From an uncultured Slackia sp. (GTDB lineage: Bacteria; Actinomycetota; Coriobacteriia; Coriobacteriales; Eggerthellaceae), in contig CAKUEV010000120.1 in assembly GCA_934646845.1 (NCBI GenBank), positions 1-6,070 on the forward strand: a stretch of 6,070 nucleotides of DNA, given 5' to 3'. Below are positions 5,691 through 6,070 of this stretch, piece after piece. A program made the translations under genes and the position numbers. The notes beneath the pieces are model-generated. The model did no database searches. It had not been told where the DNA came from and was given only the letters and a program-made list of their open reading frames with translations. Each line of letters starts with the position of its first letter. Position 1 is the first letter of the stretch.

Positions 5691-5907
5691 ACCAAAACGG
5701 CTAAAAGCGCCAAAAGTTGCGAATTCGGGGGCGTAAAACGCCCTATTTCGAGGAAAAAGAGCGTCGCAAGCTCCAATCGTCGCTCGCGAAGACCGCATCG
5801 GTCAACCGCGACCTGGGGTTTTGCAAGTCACGCAAATAAGACCTTGGGCTTGAGTGCCCCCGAATTCGCAACTTTTGTCACTTTTTGGGCATTAGCTTTA
5901 CGCTAGG
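5681..5907. repeat. Large imperfect inverted repeat (about 52-bp arms, 123-base centre); MITE-like or structured element
   Basis: The inner arms, 5711-5732 and 5856-5877, are exact reverse complements over 22 bases (left arm starts CAAAAGTTGCGAATTCGG). The outer arms, CCTAGCGTAAA (5681-5691) and TTTACGCTAGG (5897-5907), match exactly over 11 bases. The two 19-base stretches joining them match at about 10 positions, giving about 43 of 52 overall. The spacing is identical on both sides, so this is one structure and not chance. The left arm contains the last codons and TAA stop (5688-5690) of the upstream gene. The centre has no gene. No flanking target-site duplication is evident. It could be a miniature inverted-repeat element, a remnant of an insertion sequence, or a large RNA stem at the transcript end. 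Confidence 0.8.
5729..5748 (+). terminator. Candidate intrinsic terminator of the DUF559-like gene
   Basis: GGGCGT (5729-5734) and ACGCCC (5738-5743) form a 6-bp stem with a three-base loop, followed by TATTT. It begins 38 bases after the stop codon. The T-run is short, so efficiency is uncertain. It overlaps the inner left arm of the large inverted repeat, so this hairpin and the long stem would compete. Confidence 0.4.
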
Positions 5908-6070
5908 GGCTTTCGACCCCCTTTTCGACAATTGGAAATCGAGCGCCAATGGCGACCTTTCGTCAATAATGCAGAAACGTTGTAGAGCACGTGGGTAAAA
6001 TCGATAACTTACAAGCTATTGAACTGGGATAATAGTAGACAACCCGCATATAGCACCAATAAAAACCCAA
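5908..6070. other. AT-richer terminal segment, possible promoter of a gene beyond the window
   Basis: No gene is supported. CGCCAATGGCG (5944-5954) is an 11-base palindrome, and ATTGG/CCAAT (5931-5935 and 5946-5950) is an overlapping inverted repeat. Further on, TGGGATAAT (6025-6033) resembles an extended -10 element on the plus strand, but the expected -35 (near 6005-6010) is poor. The sequence from about 5955 onward is clearly richer in A and T than the rest of the window. Confidence 0.3.

Noticed and set aside
5906..5925. GGGG-CTTTCGA-CCCC followed by TTTT as a terminator
   Set aside because: The stem is only four base pairs. It overlaps the end of the large inverted repeat and has no gene just upstream needing it; too weak to list.

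Overview
The window looks like chromosomal DNA of a GC-rich anaerobic actinobacterium, most likely a member of the Coriobacteriia (Eggerthellaceae-like). This is an inference from protein style: a clostridial-type NCS2 permease, a MATE transporter, an anaerobe-type iron-sulfur flavoprotein, and a DUF559-like protein of a kind I associate with this class. No rRNA, tRNA, CRISPR array or recognisable transposase gene was seen.

Layout: (1) 65-406 (+), a small ArsC/Spx-fold protein that has no cysteine at all. (2) 508-1869 (+), a uracil/xanthine (NCS2) permease, preceded by a gap rich in short palindromes. (3) 2053-3513 (+), a MATE-family multidrug/cation antiporter, preceded by an extended -10 promoter lying inside a CAAAGG/CCTTTG inverted repeat. 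(4) 3607-4233 (-), an iron-sulfur flavoprotein with an N-terminal FMN loop and a cysteine cluster, convergent with the MATE gene. (5) A 410-base non-coding gap, 4234-4643, holding about seven degenerate 16-17 base tandem repeats followed by a good promoter. (6) 4644-5690 (+), a 348-residue protein with a DUF559/Vsr-like nuclease-fold domain in its C-terminal half and lower GC than its neighbours. (7) 5681-5907, a large imperfect inverted repeat whose left arm carries the stop codon of that gene, then AT-richer sequence to the window end.

The first four genes look like ordinary housekeeping or accessory transport and redox genes, each apparently transcribed on its own; I see no functional link between them. 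The right-hand third is the most unusual part: a nuclease-fold protein with its own promoter, tandem repeats upstream and a long inverted repeat downstream, with base composition unlike the left half. It may be an acquired accessory unit. No complete known defence or mobile system can be assembled from what is visible.
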